Assembly (NCBI GenBank): GCA_019456405.1
Contig: WJXM01000005.1
Coordinates: forward strand, 1-64,000
Source of the DNA: Ferrovum sp.
GTDB taxonomy: Bacteria; Pseudomonadota; Gammaproteobacteria; Burkholderiales; Ferrovaceae
DNA: 64,000 nt
Direction: 5' to 3'
Below the pieces are notes generated by a model. The model was not told the origin of the DNA and did no database searches. It saw only the letters and a program-made list of their open reading frames with translations. The translations under genes and the position numbers were made by a program. Positions 26,081 through 35,934 of this stretch are shown piece by piece; the first letter of the stretch is position 1, and each line of letters opens with the position of its first letter.

Positions 26081-28435
26081 ATGAAACTTGTCGCCCTCGT
26101 CTGGCTATTGCTCTTCCTCTCGTGGAGAACGGTGGCCTTTGCCCAGAATCCAGGCCAACTCGAAATGGCCGACCTGGATCCCATTGGCGCATTGACTCAA
26201 CGCGAAATCCAACATGGGCGAATCCCCGGCGCCGTCGTATTGGTGGGCAACCCCACGAAAATTTTATACCGGAAAGCGTTCGGCCAGAGCGCCTTGAAGC
26301 CGGAACCCCGACCGATGACGGTGGACACCCGTTTCGATCTCGCTTCCTTGACCAAGGTCGTTGCCACCACCACAGCCATCCTGCAGTTGGCGGATCAACA
26401 AAAACTCCGCCTGGATGATCCCGTCGCAAAATACTGGCCGGAATTTGGCGAGAACCACAAGGAATCCATCACCATCCGACAGTTGTTGACTCATTATTCA
26501 GGCTTGCGAGCCGATCTGGATTTAACCACGGCATGGTCTGGTTACCCCGCAGCCATTGGTTTGATCCTGGCGGAAAATCCCTTTGTGCAGCCGGGTAGCC
26601 AATACCTTTACAGCGACATCAACTTCGAGATCCTGGGAGAACTGGTCCAACGGATCTCCGGCATGCCTCTGGATATTTATTGCGCCAACTATATATTTCA
26701 GCCCCTGGGAATGAAAAATACCGGTTTCAAACCTTCTCGGTCATCAATCTCCCATATTGCCCCTACCGAATATATGGAAGGCAAACTCCGTTGGGGGGAA
26801 GTACATGATCCCACGGCGTACCGCATGGAAGGGGTCTCGGGGCATGCTGGACTGTTTTCCACGGCAGATGACCTGGCCATTTTTGCCCGGATGCTCCTCG
26901 AGGGGGGAAGTGCGAAAGGGGTTCGAATTCTGAACCGCAGCACCGTGGAGCAAATGACCAGCCCCCAGTCACCGCCCGGCATGACCGAGTTACGCGGACT
27001 GGGCTGGGCATTGGCCGCACCCTTTGCCACCAATCGTGAACAGTTGCTTCCACTGGGGGCTTATGGGCACCTGGGATATACGGGCACGCTCTTGTGGATA
27101 GATCCGGTCACCCATACGTTTGTCATCATCCTGAGCAACCGCGTATACCCCCATGGAAAAGGTAATGCCAATCCCTTGCGCAAAGGAATACTGGCCATCG
27201 TCTCCGATGCATTGGGACCACAGACCAATGAGAAGATGCTTGCCGCCCGCCCAACCATTGCCGCTTATCTGCAACGAACCGCCGCATACCCTGTGATTCA
27301 CCCCAGCACGCAGGTCGCCACCGGACTGGATATTCTGGAAGCCCAAAATTTTGCTCCTCTGAAGGGCTTGCGCATTGGTATCATTACCAATCAAACGGGC
27401 GTGGATGCCGACGGAAATCGTGGGGTGGATCTGCTATACCGCGCGCGCGGCGTCAGCCTTACCAAAATATTCAGTCCTGAACACGGTCTCCAGGGCAACC
27501 GGGATGAAAAAATTTCCTCGGGGAAGGATGCCTCCACGGGACTGCCGGTCTACAGTTTGTACGGAGAAACCCGGAGGCCCACCGATGAGATGCTCCAGGA
27601 CACTGATGCCTTGGTATTCGACATTCAGGATGCCGGGGTCCGTTTCTACACCTACGCCACCACCCTGGCCTATGCCATGGAAGCCGCTGCGCGCAGGGGC
27701 ATCGATTTTTATGTTTTGGACCGGCCGGATCCCATCGACGCAGACGTCGTGCAAGGCCCCATGCTGGAGGCGACCATGACCTCCTTCACCACCTACTTTC
27801 CGCTTCCGGTACGGCATGGCATGACCATCGGTGAATTGGCCGAACTTTTTAATCAGAAAGGCCGAATCGGCGTCAAGCTACACGTCATCAAAATGCGCGG
27901 TTACCGACGCCAGGACTGGTACGATGAAACCGGTATCCCATGGATACCTCCTTCCCCCAATCTTCGCACCCTTACCGAAGCAACCCTCTATCCGGGCGTT
28001 GCTCTGGTGGAAGGTGCCAATGTCAGCGTTGGACGCGGCACCGATACACCCTTCGAACTGCTGGGTGCACCGTGGATCAACGGCCGGAAACTGGCGGATG
28101 CCCTGAATCGGCGCGAGATTGCAGGCGTGTTTTTTATCCCCGCAGATTTCGCGCCTGATACCCATCGCTATCCTCATCAATTCTGCCATGGCGTTCGCAT
28201 TCTGCTGACGGATCGGCACGAACTCAACTCACCGTTACTGGGAATAGAATTGGCCAGTGCCCTTCACCAACTGTACCCGGAACAGTTTCACACGCAGGAA
28301 ATCCTGGGTATGGTGGGGTCACCTTCGTGGGTACAGGCAATTACCGATGGGCAGGATCCAAAATCCATCGCTTCTCAATGGTCGAGTGGCCTTAGGGATT
28401 TTTTCGCATCGAGAAAACGATTCCTGCTTTATTAG
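26081..28435 (+). CDS. Serine hydrolase - NamZ (exo-N-acetylmuramidase) fusion
   Basis: A 784-aa exported two-domain protein. Residues ~30-390 form a class C beta-lactamase-like serine hydrolase with SLTK (S89-K92), YSD (177-179) and HLG (330). Residues ~410-780 are a DUF1343/GH171 NamZ domain with FSPEHGLQGN (E467, H468), DRPDP, YPG...EGANVS.GRGT and the closing YPEQ. NamZ enzymes remove N-acetylmuramic acid from glycan ends. The pair could clip stem peptides and sugars of wall fragments in turnover. Start is ATG 26081, one base after the upstream TAG; the long open frame upstream is a shadow. Its end overlaps sodB by 4 bp. Confidence 0.88.
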   Translation: MKLVALVWLLLFLSWRTVAFAQNPGQLEMADLDPIGALTQREIQHGRIPGAVVLVGNPTKILYRKAFGQSALKPEPRPMTVDTRFDLASLTKVVATTTAILQLADQQKLRLDDPVAKYWPEFGENHKESITIRQLLTHYSGLRADLDLTTAWSGYPAAIGLILAENPFVQPGSQYLYSDINFEILGELVQRISGMPLDIYCANYIFQPLGMKNTGFKPSRSSISHIAPTEYMEGKLRWGEVHDPTAYRMEGVSGHAGLFSTADDLAIFARMLLEGGSAKGVRILNRSTVEQMTSPQSPPGMTELRGLGWALAAPFATNREQLLPLGAYGHLGYTGTLLWIDPVTHTFVIILSNRVYPHGKGNANPLRKGILAIVSDALGPQTNEKMLAARPTIAAYLQRTAAYPVIHPSTQVATGLDILEAQNFAPLKGLRIGIITNQTGVDADGNRGVDLLYRARGVSLTKIFSPEHGLQGNRDEKISSGKDASTGLPVYSLYGETRRPTDEMLQDTDALVFDIQDAGVRFYTYATTLAYAMEAAARRGIDFYVLDRPDPIDADVVQGPMLEATMTSFTTYFPLPVRHGMTIGELAELFNQKGRIGVKLHVIKMRGYRRQDWYDETGIPWIPPSPNLRTLTEATLYPGVALVEGANVSVGRGTDTPFELLGAPWINGRKLADALNRREIAGVFFIPADFAPDTHRYPHQFCHGVRILLTDRHELNSPLLGIELASALHQLYPEQFHTQEILGMVGSPSWVQAITDGQDPKSIASQWSSGLRDFFASRKRFLLY

Positions 28436-29028
28436 AAAGTGATTCCCTCTCCAGCCAGATTACGCGCCACGAAATCCCAGTCAACCAGGGCCCAGAAAGT
28501 TTCGATATAACGGGGACGTTCGTTGCGATAATCAATGTAATAGGCGTGCTCCCAGACATCGCAGGTCAGGAGTGGGATCTGGTTCCATTGCAAAGGGTTC
28601 TCTGCATCGTTGCTATTGCGAATGGCCAGTTTCCCATCTTCCGTCTTGACCAGCCAAGTCCATCCGGCGCCAAACTTTGTGGCGGCAGCCGTTTTGAACT
28701 GTGCGGCAAATTGATCGAAGGAGCCAAAATTTTTGTCGATGGCGGCGGCCAGTTCCCCTGTGGGTTTGTCGCTTCCCCGAGGATTGAGCCCATACCAATA
28801 AAAGTTGTGATTCCACACCTGAGCCGCGTTGTTGAAAGTCGGTCCCGTGGTTTTTTTGACCAGATCGGACAGCGATAATCCTTCGAATTCAGTCCCCTTG
28901 ATCAGTTCATTGAGTTTGTTGACATAGGTCCGATGGTGCTTCCCATAATGATATTCCAGAGTTTCCTTGGAAATGTGGGGAGCGAGCGCATCCATGGCAA
29001 AGGGCAGGGTCATGAGTTCGTGTGTCAC
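28432..29028 (-). CDS. sodB: Superoxide dismutase (Fe type)
   Basis: A 198-aa cytosolic superoxide dismutase. The N-terminal helix ligand is H27 (LEYHYGKHH), followed by NAAQVWNHNFYW and the C-terminal DVWEHAYY ligand pair. The active-site pattern suggests iron rather than manganese. Start chosen at GTG 29028, giving THELMTLPFAMDALAPHIS like the usual betaproteobacterial start, with GGAG 7 nt upstream; ATG 29013 is the alternative. Confidence 0.93.
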   Translation of the reverse strand: MTHELMTLPFAMDALAPHISKETLEYHYGKHHRTYVNKLNELIKGTEFEGLSLSDLVKKTTGPTFNNAAQVWNHNFYWYGLNPRGSDKPTGELAAAIDKNFGSFDQFAAQFKTAAATKFGAGWTWLVKTEDGKLAIRNSNDAENPLQWNQIPLLTCDVWEHAYYIDYRNERPRYIETFWALVDWDFVARNLAGEGITF

Positions 29029-29116
29029 TTGAATTCTCCAGAGTTCGGTTTGGAATACCGTCAGCATACAACAATTTTAGAATGAGTATAGAACATTGAG
29101 AATATTCCTTGCGGAT

Positions 29117-30340
29117 TTATATTCCCGGTGCTCCTGCGATCACTCGAGCGAGGGCCTCTACCACCCGTTCAAGGTTATGTTCATTGAGAGCGGCGATACA
29201 TATTCGCCCTGTGTCCACGGCATAAATAGAGAAGTCCTGACGCAGGCGCCGGACTTGCGCCAGATTCAGTCCCGAGAAGGAAAACATCCCCTGTTGTTCG
29301 GCGACGAATCCGAAATCCTGATCTGGAAGAACTTCGCCGAGATACGAAACCAGCGCCAAGCGCATGGACTGGATACGATTGCGCATGCCAGCCAACTCAT
29401 CTTCCCAGAGTTGGTGCAGATTGGAATCTTCCAACACCATTGCTACGATGGATGCCCCATGGGTAGGAGGATTGGAATAGTTGGTGCGGATAACGCGTTT
29501 CAACTGCGACTGGACCCGCTGGGCTTCCTCCCGATCGGCGCACACCATGGTCAGGGCGCCCACCCGTTCCCCATAAAGAGAGAAGGATTTGGAAAAGGAA
29601 TTGGCAACCAGAATTGGGATGTCGAGCTCGGAAAAATATCGGACACTGGCCGCATCCATCTCGGTACCTCGGGAAAACCCCTGATAGGCCAGATCGAGAA
29701 AGGGCGTCAGTCCGCGTTCGACCACCACGGTACGAATGGCTTGCCATTGCGCCGCACTCAAATCCACGCCGCTGGGATTATGGCAACAGGCGTGAAGAAC
29801 GACGATGGTGCCGCGCGGTGCTTTTTCCAAGGAATGAAGCAGCCCGGAAAAATTCACGCCGTGGGTTTCCGGATCATAATAGGGATAGGATTTGACGGTA
29901 AATCCCGCAGCCTCGAAGAGTGCGCGATGATTTTCCCAACTGGGGTCAGAGATCCAGACTTCGGTGGTGGGATGAAACCAGCGCAGAAAATCGGCACCTA
30001 ACTTGAGTCCTCCCGTCCCCCCCAGAGACTGTACGGTAACTAGGCGACCTTCCTGTAGAGCGGGAGAGTTCTCTCCGAAAACGAGGGTCTGGACCTGCCG
30101 GATATAACGTCCCAAACCCTCGATAGGTAAATAGCCTCGGGCGGATTTTAGGGTATTGAGCCGGTCTTCCGCCAGCGCGACAGAGCGCAGGAGTGGCAAC
30201 TTTCCTTGTTCGTCCGTATAGACGCCCACCCCCAGATTGACCTTGTGCGGATTGGAATCCGCCTGAAAGGCCTCAGTTACGCCCAAAATGGGGTCTTTCG
30301 GAGCCAACGGGAGATGAGCAAGAAAAGAGGGAGCGATCAT
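29117..30340 (-). CDS. tyrB: Aromatic/aspartate aminotransferase
   Basis: Class I PLP-dependent aminotransferase of about 407 aa. The PLP lysine lies in SFSKSFSLYGERVG, the YDPETHGVNF and CCHNPSGVDLS motifs are present, and the C-terminal Arg region (FSFSGLN) matches AspC/TyrB of proteobacteria. It exchanges amino groups between aspartate or aromatic amino acids and 2-oxoglutarate. ATG 30340 (MIAPSFLAHLPLAPKDPILG) fits homologous starts; ATG 30370 would add ten residues. AspC versus TyrB cannot be separated by eye. It diverges from uvrB. Confidence 0.88.
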   Translation of the reverse strand: MIAPSFLAHLPLAPKDPILGVTEAFQADSNPHKVNLGVGVYTDEQGKLPLLRSVALAEDRLNTLKSARGYLPIEGLGRYIRQVQTLVFGENSPALQEGRLVTVQSLGGTGGLKLGADFLRWFHPTTEVWISDPSWENHRALFEAAGFTVKSYPYYDPETHGVNFSGLLHSLEKAPRGTIVVLHACCHNPSGVDLSAAQWQAIRTVVVERGLTPFLDLAYQGFSRGTEMDAASVRYFSELDIPILVANSFSKSFSLYGERVGALTMVCADREEAQRVQSQLKRVIRTNYSNPPTHGASIVAMVLEDSNLHQLWEDELAGMRNRIQSMRLALVSYLGEVLPDQDFGFVAEQQGMFSFSGLNLAQVRRLRQDFSIYAVDTGRICIAALNEHNLERVVEALARVIAGAPGI

Positions 30341-30382
30341 GATACCAAGAGAAGAAATTAAAGCGTCCATTGTAGAGGTTTT

Positions 30383-30410
30383 TTGCCAACCGAGGGTACA
30401 ATGCGATACT
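30383..30410 (+). promoter_or_regulatory. Possible promoter of uvrB
   Basis: TTGCCA (30383-30388) and GATACT (30405-30410) are separated by 16 nt, 45 nt before the chosen uvrB start. I saw no LexA-type CTG-N10-CAG box nearby. Confidence 0.4.
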
Positions 30411-30454
30411 CAGGGTTGTCTGGTATCCATGCCCTTGTCCTTCAGGAACCACCA

Positions 30455-32473
30455 GTGCTCGTCACTTTTGAAAACAGTCCCTTTCGTCTGATTCAGCCCT
30501 TTGCCCCCGCCGGTGATCAACCCAAGGCCATTGCTCAACTGACCGAGGGTGTGACTCTCGGTTTGCACTATCAAACCCTGCTGGGGGTGACCGGATCAGG
30601 CAAGACCTATACTATGGCTCAGGTCATCGTCCGCTTGGGACGTCCTGCCCTGGTTCTGGCCCATAATAAAACCCTCGCCGCCCAACTCTATGCGGAATTT
30701 CGCGAGTTTTTTCCTGAAAACGCGGTGGAATACTTCGTTTCCTATTACGATTATTATCAGCCGGAAGCCTATGTCCCGGCCCGTGATCTCTACATCGAAA
30801 AAGATTCCAGTATCAACGAGGCCATTGAACAAATGCGCCTGTCTGCGACCAAGTCCCTGCTGGAGCGACCCGATTGCATCATCGTGGCCTCCGTATCTTC
30901 CATTTATGGGATCGGTGATCTGGCCGATTACCATAAGATGGTTTTGCACCTGAAGGAAGGGGAGAAAATTGATCAGCGTGCCATTGTGGCGCGTCTCGCC
31001 GTCATGCAGTACACGCGCAATGAAGTGGAATTCAAGCGTGGGGGGTTTCGGGTAAGGGGGGACGTCATCGATGTGTATCCTGCAGAACACAGCGAATCGG
31101 CCTTGCGCATTACGCTCTTCGACGACGAGGTGGAACGACTGACTCTTTTTGACCCGCTCACCGGGCGTCTGCAGAAACGCCTGGGGCGTTTTACCGTGTT
31201 TCCCTCCAGCCACTATGTGACCCCCCGTGACACCGTGGTGCGGGCCATTGAAACCATCAAAATCGAATTAAAGGAACGAATCGAATTTTATGCCCGGCAA
31301 CAACGCCTAGTGGAATTACAACGTATCGAGCAGCGTACCCGTTTTGATCTGGAATTGTTGCACACCCTCGGTTTCTGCAAAGGCATTGAAAACTACTCGC
31401 GGCATCTGTCAAGGCGTCCGGAAGGTTCACCTCCCCCCACCCTGATCGAATATCTCCCTTCCCATGCCTTGCTCTTCATCGATGAGTCTCATGCCACCCT
31501 GCCGCAGGTCGGGGGAATGTATAAAGGAGATCGGGCGCGCAAGGAAAACCTGGTCAATTATGGTTTTCGTCTGCCCTCTGCCCTTGATAATCGGCCCTTG
31601 CGGTTTGACGAATTCGAGGGTCTCATGCCCCAGACCATCTTCGTGTCGGCCACGCCAGGACCCTATGAGCAAAAACATGCAGGGCAAGTGGTCGAGCAAA
31701 TCATCCGTCCTACCGGCCTGGTAGACCCGCCCGTGGAGATCCGTCCTGCCCTGTCTCAAGTGGATGACTTGCTGGGAGAGATTCGTATCTCTGCGGCGCG
31801 CCAAGAGCGCGTTCTGGTTACTACCCTGACCAAACGCATGGCGGAAACCCTGACCGAGTTCCTGCATGAGCAGGGCGTCCGTGTCCGCTACCTGCATTCG
31901 GACATCGATACAGTGGAACGGGTAGAGATCATCCGCGATCTGCGTCAGAAAAAATTTGATGTACTGGTGGGGATCAACCTGTTGCGTGAAGGACTGGATA
32001 TTCCGGAAGTGGCTCTGGTGGCCATTCTGGATGCCGACAAGGAAGGATTTTTGCGTTCGGAACGTTCCCTGATTCAGACCATTGGACGGGCTGCCCGGCA
32101 TCTCGAAGGGCGCGCCATTCTCTATGCCGACCGGACCACGGATTCCATGCAACGGGCCCTGGATGAAATGGCGCGCCGGCGTACCTTGCAGGAAGCACAT
32201 AATCAGGCGCAGGGCATTATCCCACGCGGCGTGGTCAAACCCATCGTGGACATTCTCGAAGGCATCTATGCAGAGGTTGAGGTCGCGCCTCCCCTGAAAG
32301 TGGCAGAACCGGAAAAGGGCAGCGAAACTCTGACGGAAAAACAACGTCAGGCCTTGCTCCAGCGTCTGGAAAAAGAGATGCACGGCGCTGCCAATCAACT
32401 GGAATTCGAAAAAGCAGCGGCTCTGCGCGACCGGATAAAGAAACTACAGATGCTATGGCTGGCGCTGGGTTAG
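30455..32473 (+). CDS. uvrB: Excinuclease ABC subunit B
   Basis: DNA-damage recognition helicase of nucleotide excision repair, 672 aa. Walker A GVTGSGKT is at 44-51, the beta-hairpin [12 protein letters not shown] follows, DESH is present, and the C-terminal UvrC-binding segment ([20 protein letters not shown]) closes the protein. GTG 30455 is chosen since [21 protein letters not shown] matches family starts and AGGA lies 8 nt upstream; an ATG-initiated extension to 30383 is open but unlike UvrB. It converges on the FAD oxidase with 4-bp overlap. Confidence 0.96.
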   Translation: MLVTFENSPFRLIQPFAPAGDQPKAIAQLTEGVTLGLHYQTLLGVTGSGKTYTMAQVIVRLGRPALVLAHNKTLAAQLYAEFREFFPENAVEYFVSYYDYYQPEAYVPARDLYIEKDSSINEAIEQMRLSATKSLLERPDCIIVASVSSIYGIGDLADYHKMVLHLKEGEKIDQRAIVARLAVMQYTRNEVEFKRGGFRVRGDVIDVYPAEHSESALRITLFDDEVERLTLFDPLTGRLQKRLGRFTVFPSSHYVTPRDTVVRAIETIKIELKERIEFYARQQRLVELQRIEQRTRFDLELLHTLGFCKGIENYSRHLSRRPEGSPPPTLIEYLPSHALLFIDESHATLPQVGGMYKGDRARKENLVNYGFRLPSALDNRPLRFDEFEGLMPQTIFVSATPGPYEQKHAGQVVEQIIRPTGLVDPPVEIRPALSQVDDLLGEIRISAARQERVLVTTLTKRMAETLTEFLHEQGVRVRYLHSDIDTVERVEIIRDLRQKKFDVLVGINLLREGLDIPEVALVAILDADKEGFLRSERSLIQTIGRAARHLEGRAILYADRTTDSMQRALDEMARRRTLQEAHNQAQGIIPRGVVKPIVDILEGIYAEVEVAPPLKVAEPEKGSETLTEKQRQALLQRLEKEMHGAANQLEFEKAAALRDRIKKLQMLWLALG

Positions 32474-33885
32474 GCCAGGATTTTTCCGGGATTGAGCAGC
32501 CCTTGGGGGTCCAGAATCATTTTGAGTTTTTTCATCAGATCGAGGGCCACGGGGTCTTTGTAATGAATCAATTCCTGTACTTTCAACTGACCGATTCCAT
32601 GTTCTGCGCTGATGCTGCCGTTTAGGGCACTGACCACGTCGTGCACGATCCGGTTGACGGCAGGCGTTTGAGGAACCAGGGTACGATTACGTTCGGGATC
32701 CGCAAAAGACAGGTTGTAATGCAGGTTGCCATCCCCCACATGACCAAAACACACCACCCGAATGCCCGGAAAAGCGGCTTCAAGATCTTTTCCCGCGTGT
32801 TCGATGAATTCAGGGATCCGACTGACGGGGACGCTGATGTCGTGTTTGATGCTGATCCCTTCCCGTTTCTGCGCTTCGGAGATCTGTTCCCGCAAGGCCC
32901 AAAGGGTCTGGGCTTCGGTCAGACTCTGAGCCAGCACGGCATTGTCCAGCAGACGTTCTTCCAGCGCCAGGACCAAGGCCTTTTCCAGCAATCCCTGGAG
33001 GGGAGCCTGGGCATCAAATTCTTCCAACTCAATCAGAACCGACCAGGCGGGGAGAGGATCGAGGGGGGCCTGGAACTGGGGAATGTGGTGCAAGACTAGA
33101 GACAAGGCGGAATGGGAAACCAGTTCGAAAGCCGAGATCCGGTCTCCACATTGGGTGCGCAGAAAACGTAAAAGGCGTACGGCCAGCGTGGGTGAGGGCA
33201 CGGATAGCCAGGCCGTCACCCGCTGACGAGGAAGAGGATAGAGGCGCAGGACGGCGCGCGTAATGACCCCCAGCGTGCCCTCCGCCCCGATAAAACATTG
33301 TTTGAGGTCGTATCCGGTATTGTCCTTGCGCAGTCCCTTCAACCCATTCCAGCAGCGCCCGTCCGCCAGAACCACTTCCAGGCCAAGAACCTGGGCACGC
33401 ATATTTCCGTAACGCAGAACTGCCGTTCCCCCTGCATTGGTGGAAATCACACCTCCGATCTGGGCGCTCCCTTCGGAGGCCAGACTGAGGGGAAAGAGAA
33501 AACCCGCCGCCTCTGCATGTTTTTGAACTTGGGCTAGGACTGCACCGGCTTCACAAACCAAGGTCGCATTTTCCGCATCCAGTTCGAGAATTCGGTTCAT
33601 GCGTGACAAACTGAGAATGATTTCCGGATAGCCCAAGCGAGGCGTGGCTGCGCCGCACTGGCTGGTATTCCCTCCCTGCGGGACGAGGGGAACCCCTGCC
33701 TTGGCACAGGCTTTGATCACTTCGATGACCTGCGCTGTAGAGGCCGGTTGAACCACCCAGGGGGCGGTTCCCTGATAGCGTCCACGCCAATCCGTATTAT
33801 GGGCGGTGACCGCCAGAGGATCGGTCAGGAGCCCTGATTCTCCCAACAGCGTACGCAAGTCCGCATAAAGTGCTGAATGATCCAA
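32470..33885 (-). CDS. FAD-linked oxidase (GlcD/D-lactate dehydrogenase type)
   Basis: A 471-aa flavoprotein of the vanillyl-alcohol-oxidase fold. The FAD-binding part has [15 protein letters not shown] and [13 protein letters not shown], and the C-terminal domain ends with the [10 protein letters not shown] motif. It oxidises a 2-hydroxy acid such as D-lactate, D-2-hydroxyglutarate or glycolate; which one is undecided. TTG 33885 is chosen: it begins two bases after the nadE TGA and has AAGGA upstream. The frame is open further upstream inside nadE, but that part is not conserved. Last gene of a long leftward run. Confidence 0.85.
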   Translation of the reverse strand: MDHSALYADLRTLLGESGLLTDPLAVTAHNTDWRGRYQGTAPWVVQPASTAQVIEVIKACAKAGVPLVPQGGNTSQCGAATPRLGYPEIILSLSRMNRILELDAENATLVCEAGAVLAQVQKHAEAAGFLFPLSLASEGSAQIGGVISTNAGGTAVLRYGNMRAQVLGLEVVLADGRCWNGLKGLRKDNTGYDLKQCFIGAEGTLGVITRAVLRLYPLPRQRVTAWLSVPSPTLAVRLLRFLRTQCGDRISAFELVSHSALSLVLHHIPQFQAPLDPLPAWSVLIELEEFDAQAPLQGLLEKALVLALEERLLDNAVLAQSLTEAQTLWALREQISEAQKREGISIKHDISVPVSRIPEFIEHAGKDLEAAFPGIRVVCFGHVGDGNLHYNLSFADPERNRTLVPQTPAVNRIVHDVVSALNGSISAEHGIGQLKVQELIHYKDPVALDLMKKLKMILDPQGLLNPGKILA

Positions 33886-33887
33886 AC

Positions 33888-35930
33888 TCAGTCTTCCTTC
33901 CGAGGTAAAGGAGAGTCTGTGGGCAAGGTCCGGACTTCCTCCTCCCATACGGCAGCGGAGGCATCGCTGGGTGCACGCCAATCTCCGCGTGGAGAGAGCG
34001 ATCCACCGGATCCGACCTTGGGACCGTTGGCCAGACAGGAGCGTTTGAATTGGCTATCCCGAAAGAAGCGGGTGACAAAGATTCCCAACCAGTGACGGAT
34101 TTCGGCAAAGGAATAGGGATCGGATCCCTGTCCCCAGGTACACCAGGCCATGTAAGCCAGTCGGTGGGGGGGTAAACCGAAACGCAACATGTGGTACAGG
34201 AAAAAATCCTGCAGTTCGTAGGGTCCCACGGTATTCTCGCTACGCTGTATCTGTCCCGCCTGGGCCGGAATCAGTTCGGGCGAGATATCCAGAGCCAATA
34301 CTTCTTCCAGCAGGGGACCCAGAGCCGACGTCAGCAGCGAGCGCTCCCGGGCCCAGCGCAATAAATGCTGGATCAGGGTCTTGGGAACGCTGGCATTGAC
34401 ATGGTAATGCGCCATGTGGTCACCTACCCCATAGGTAGACCAACCCAACGCCAATTCGCTCAAGTCACTGGTCCCCACCACCAATCCTCCATGGTGGTTG
34501 GCCAAACGAAAGAGATGGCTGGTCCGTTCGCCCGCTTGTACATTTTCGAAAGTGATGTCGTAATTCGCTTCTCCCCGCGCATAAGGATGATCGAGATCTT
34601 TCAACATCTGCAGACAACTGGGTCGAATATCGATTTCTTCTGCCGCAACCCCCAACACATCCATGAGACGGTGGGCCAACGCCAGAGAGGTCGAGCCGGT
34701 GGCAAAGCCCGGCAGGGTATAAGCACGCAGACACTGACGCGACAGCCCCAGTTGATCCAGCACGGCACAGCACACCAACAAGGCGTGAGTCGAGTCCAGT
34801 CCGCCGGAAATGCCCAATATCAAGGTTTTCAAACCGGTGGCTCGCAAGCGGGTGGCCAGGCCCTGAACCTGAATATGGAAGACTTCGGCACAGCGTTCAT
34901 CTCGTTGATCAGAGGCGCCAGGAACATAAGGGAAACGAGTCAGGACGGGATGTACCGCGGGGCAGGGGCGGGGGTCTTTCAGCGGTGCCAGACGGACGGT
35001 GTCAAAAGTTTCGAGTTCATTCTGATGATGGGAACAGGCCTGAGCAAAGGTATTCTGGCGCATGCGTTCCTGATGCAGGCGCAGTAGGTCCACATCGGCA
35101 AAGATCAACTGATCCGTGGGGGTATAGCGGATACTTTCGGCCAAAATGTTCCCGTAATCCACGATCAGACCATGACCATCCCAAGCCAGATCCGTGGTGG
35201 ATTCACCACACCCCGCCGCGCTGTACAGATAAGCGCTCAAACAGCGGGCAGACTGGTTGGTCACCAACTGACGCCGGTAGTCGGCCTTGCCTACCGTGGC
35301 ATTGGAGGCCGAAGCGTTGAGCAAGACCGTGGCGCCAGCCAGTGCGGCCAGACTGGAGGGAGGAATGGGAACCCACAGGTCCTCACAAATTTCCACCGCT
35401 AATGTCGCCAGGGGTTGTTCTTCCCACTGAAAGAGCAAACGCGGTCCAAAGGGAATCGGCGGATGGGATTCCCATTCCAGCCATTCAGTACGCAACGAGA
35501 GCGCGGGCGTGAACTGACGGGCCTCATAAAACTCTCGATAATTCGGCAAATAGGATTTTGGAACGATGCCGTGAATCTTCCCGCCTCCGATCAATGCCGC
35601 ACAATTGAACAGGTGACTGCGGTGGCGCAGGGGAAATCCCACCAGCGCGAAAACCGGCAGTTCCCTGCTGGCCTGGCGTACCTGTTCCAGTGCCTGGAGC
35701 GCAGACTTGAGCAGGGCTTCCTGATGAAACAGGTCATCACAGGAGTATCCGGTCAGACCCAGTTCCGGGAATACCACGATCCGTGCCCCCCGCTCCACAG
35801 CTTGAGACATGAGTGCCACAGTCTGCCGGGCATTATCCAGAGGGCGTGCCAGAGCCACGGTGGGGATGGCCACGGCGACCCGCAGATAGTTCTGAGCATG
35901 AAGGTCAAAAAAAGAAGAAGTCGTACTCAT
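33888..35930 (-). CDS. nadE: Glutamine-dependent NAD+ synthetase
   Basis: A 680-aa two-domain enzyme making NAD from deamido-NAD. The N-terminal nitrilase-type amidase (Glu in PELGLTGYSCDD, Lys in KSYLPNY, Cys in EICEDLW) releases ammonia from glutamine. The C-terminal ATP-pyrophosphatase domain has SGGLDST. Start ATG 35930; the frame is open to 35984 but that part overlaps the efflux gene end. It starts 4 nt after the outer-membrane-factor stop, so it is probably read from the efflux transcript. With nadB/nadA/nadC it completes the main NAD route in this window. Confidence 0.93.
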   Translation of the reverse strand: MSTTSSFFDLHAQNYLRVAVAIPTVALARPLDNARQTVALMSQAVERGARIVVFPELGLTGYSCDDLFHQEALLKSALQALEQVRQASRELPVFALVGFPLRHRSHLFNCAALIGGGKIHGIVPKSYLPNYREFYEARQFTPALSLRTEWLEWESHPPIPFGPRLLFQWEEQPLATLAVEICEDLWVPIPPSSLAALAGATVLLNASASNATVGKADYRRQLVTNQSARCLSAYLYSAAGCGESTTDLAWDGHGLIVDYGNILAESIRYTPTDQLIFADVDLLRLHQERMRQNTFAQACSHHQNELETFDTVRLAPLKDPRPCPAVHPVLTRFPYVPGASDQRDERCAEVFHIQVQGLATRLRATGLKTLILGISGGLDSTHALLVCCAVLDQLGLSRQCLRAYTLPGFATGSTSLALAHRLMDVLGVAAEEIDIRPSCLQMLKDLDHPYARGEANYDITFENVQAGERTSHLFRLANHHGGLVVGTSDLSELALGWSTYGVGDHMAHYHVNASVPKTLIQHLLRWARERSLLTSALGPLLEEVLALDISPELIPAQAGQIQRSENTVGPYELQDFFLYHMLRFGLPPHRLAYMAWCTWGQGSDPYSFAEIRHWLGIFVTRFFRDSQFKRSCLANGPKVGSGGSLSPRGDWRAPSDASAAVWEEEVRTLPTDSPLPRKED

Positions 35931-35934
35931 CCCC

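Noticed and set aside
29096..30001. 301-aa ORF on the plus strand
   Set aside because: Antisense shadow of the aminotransferase; no domain, low-complexity composition.
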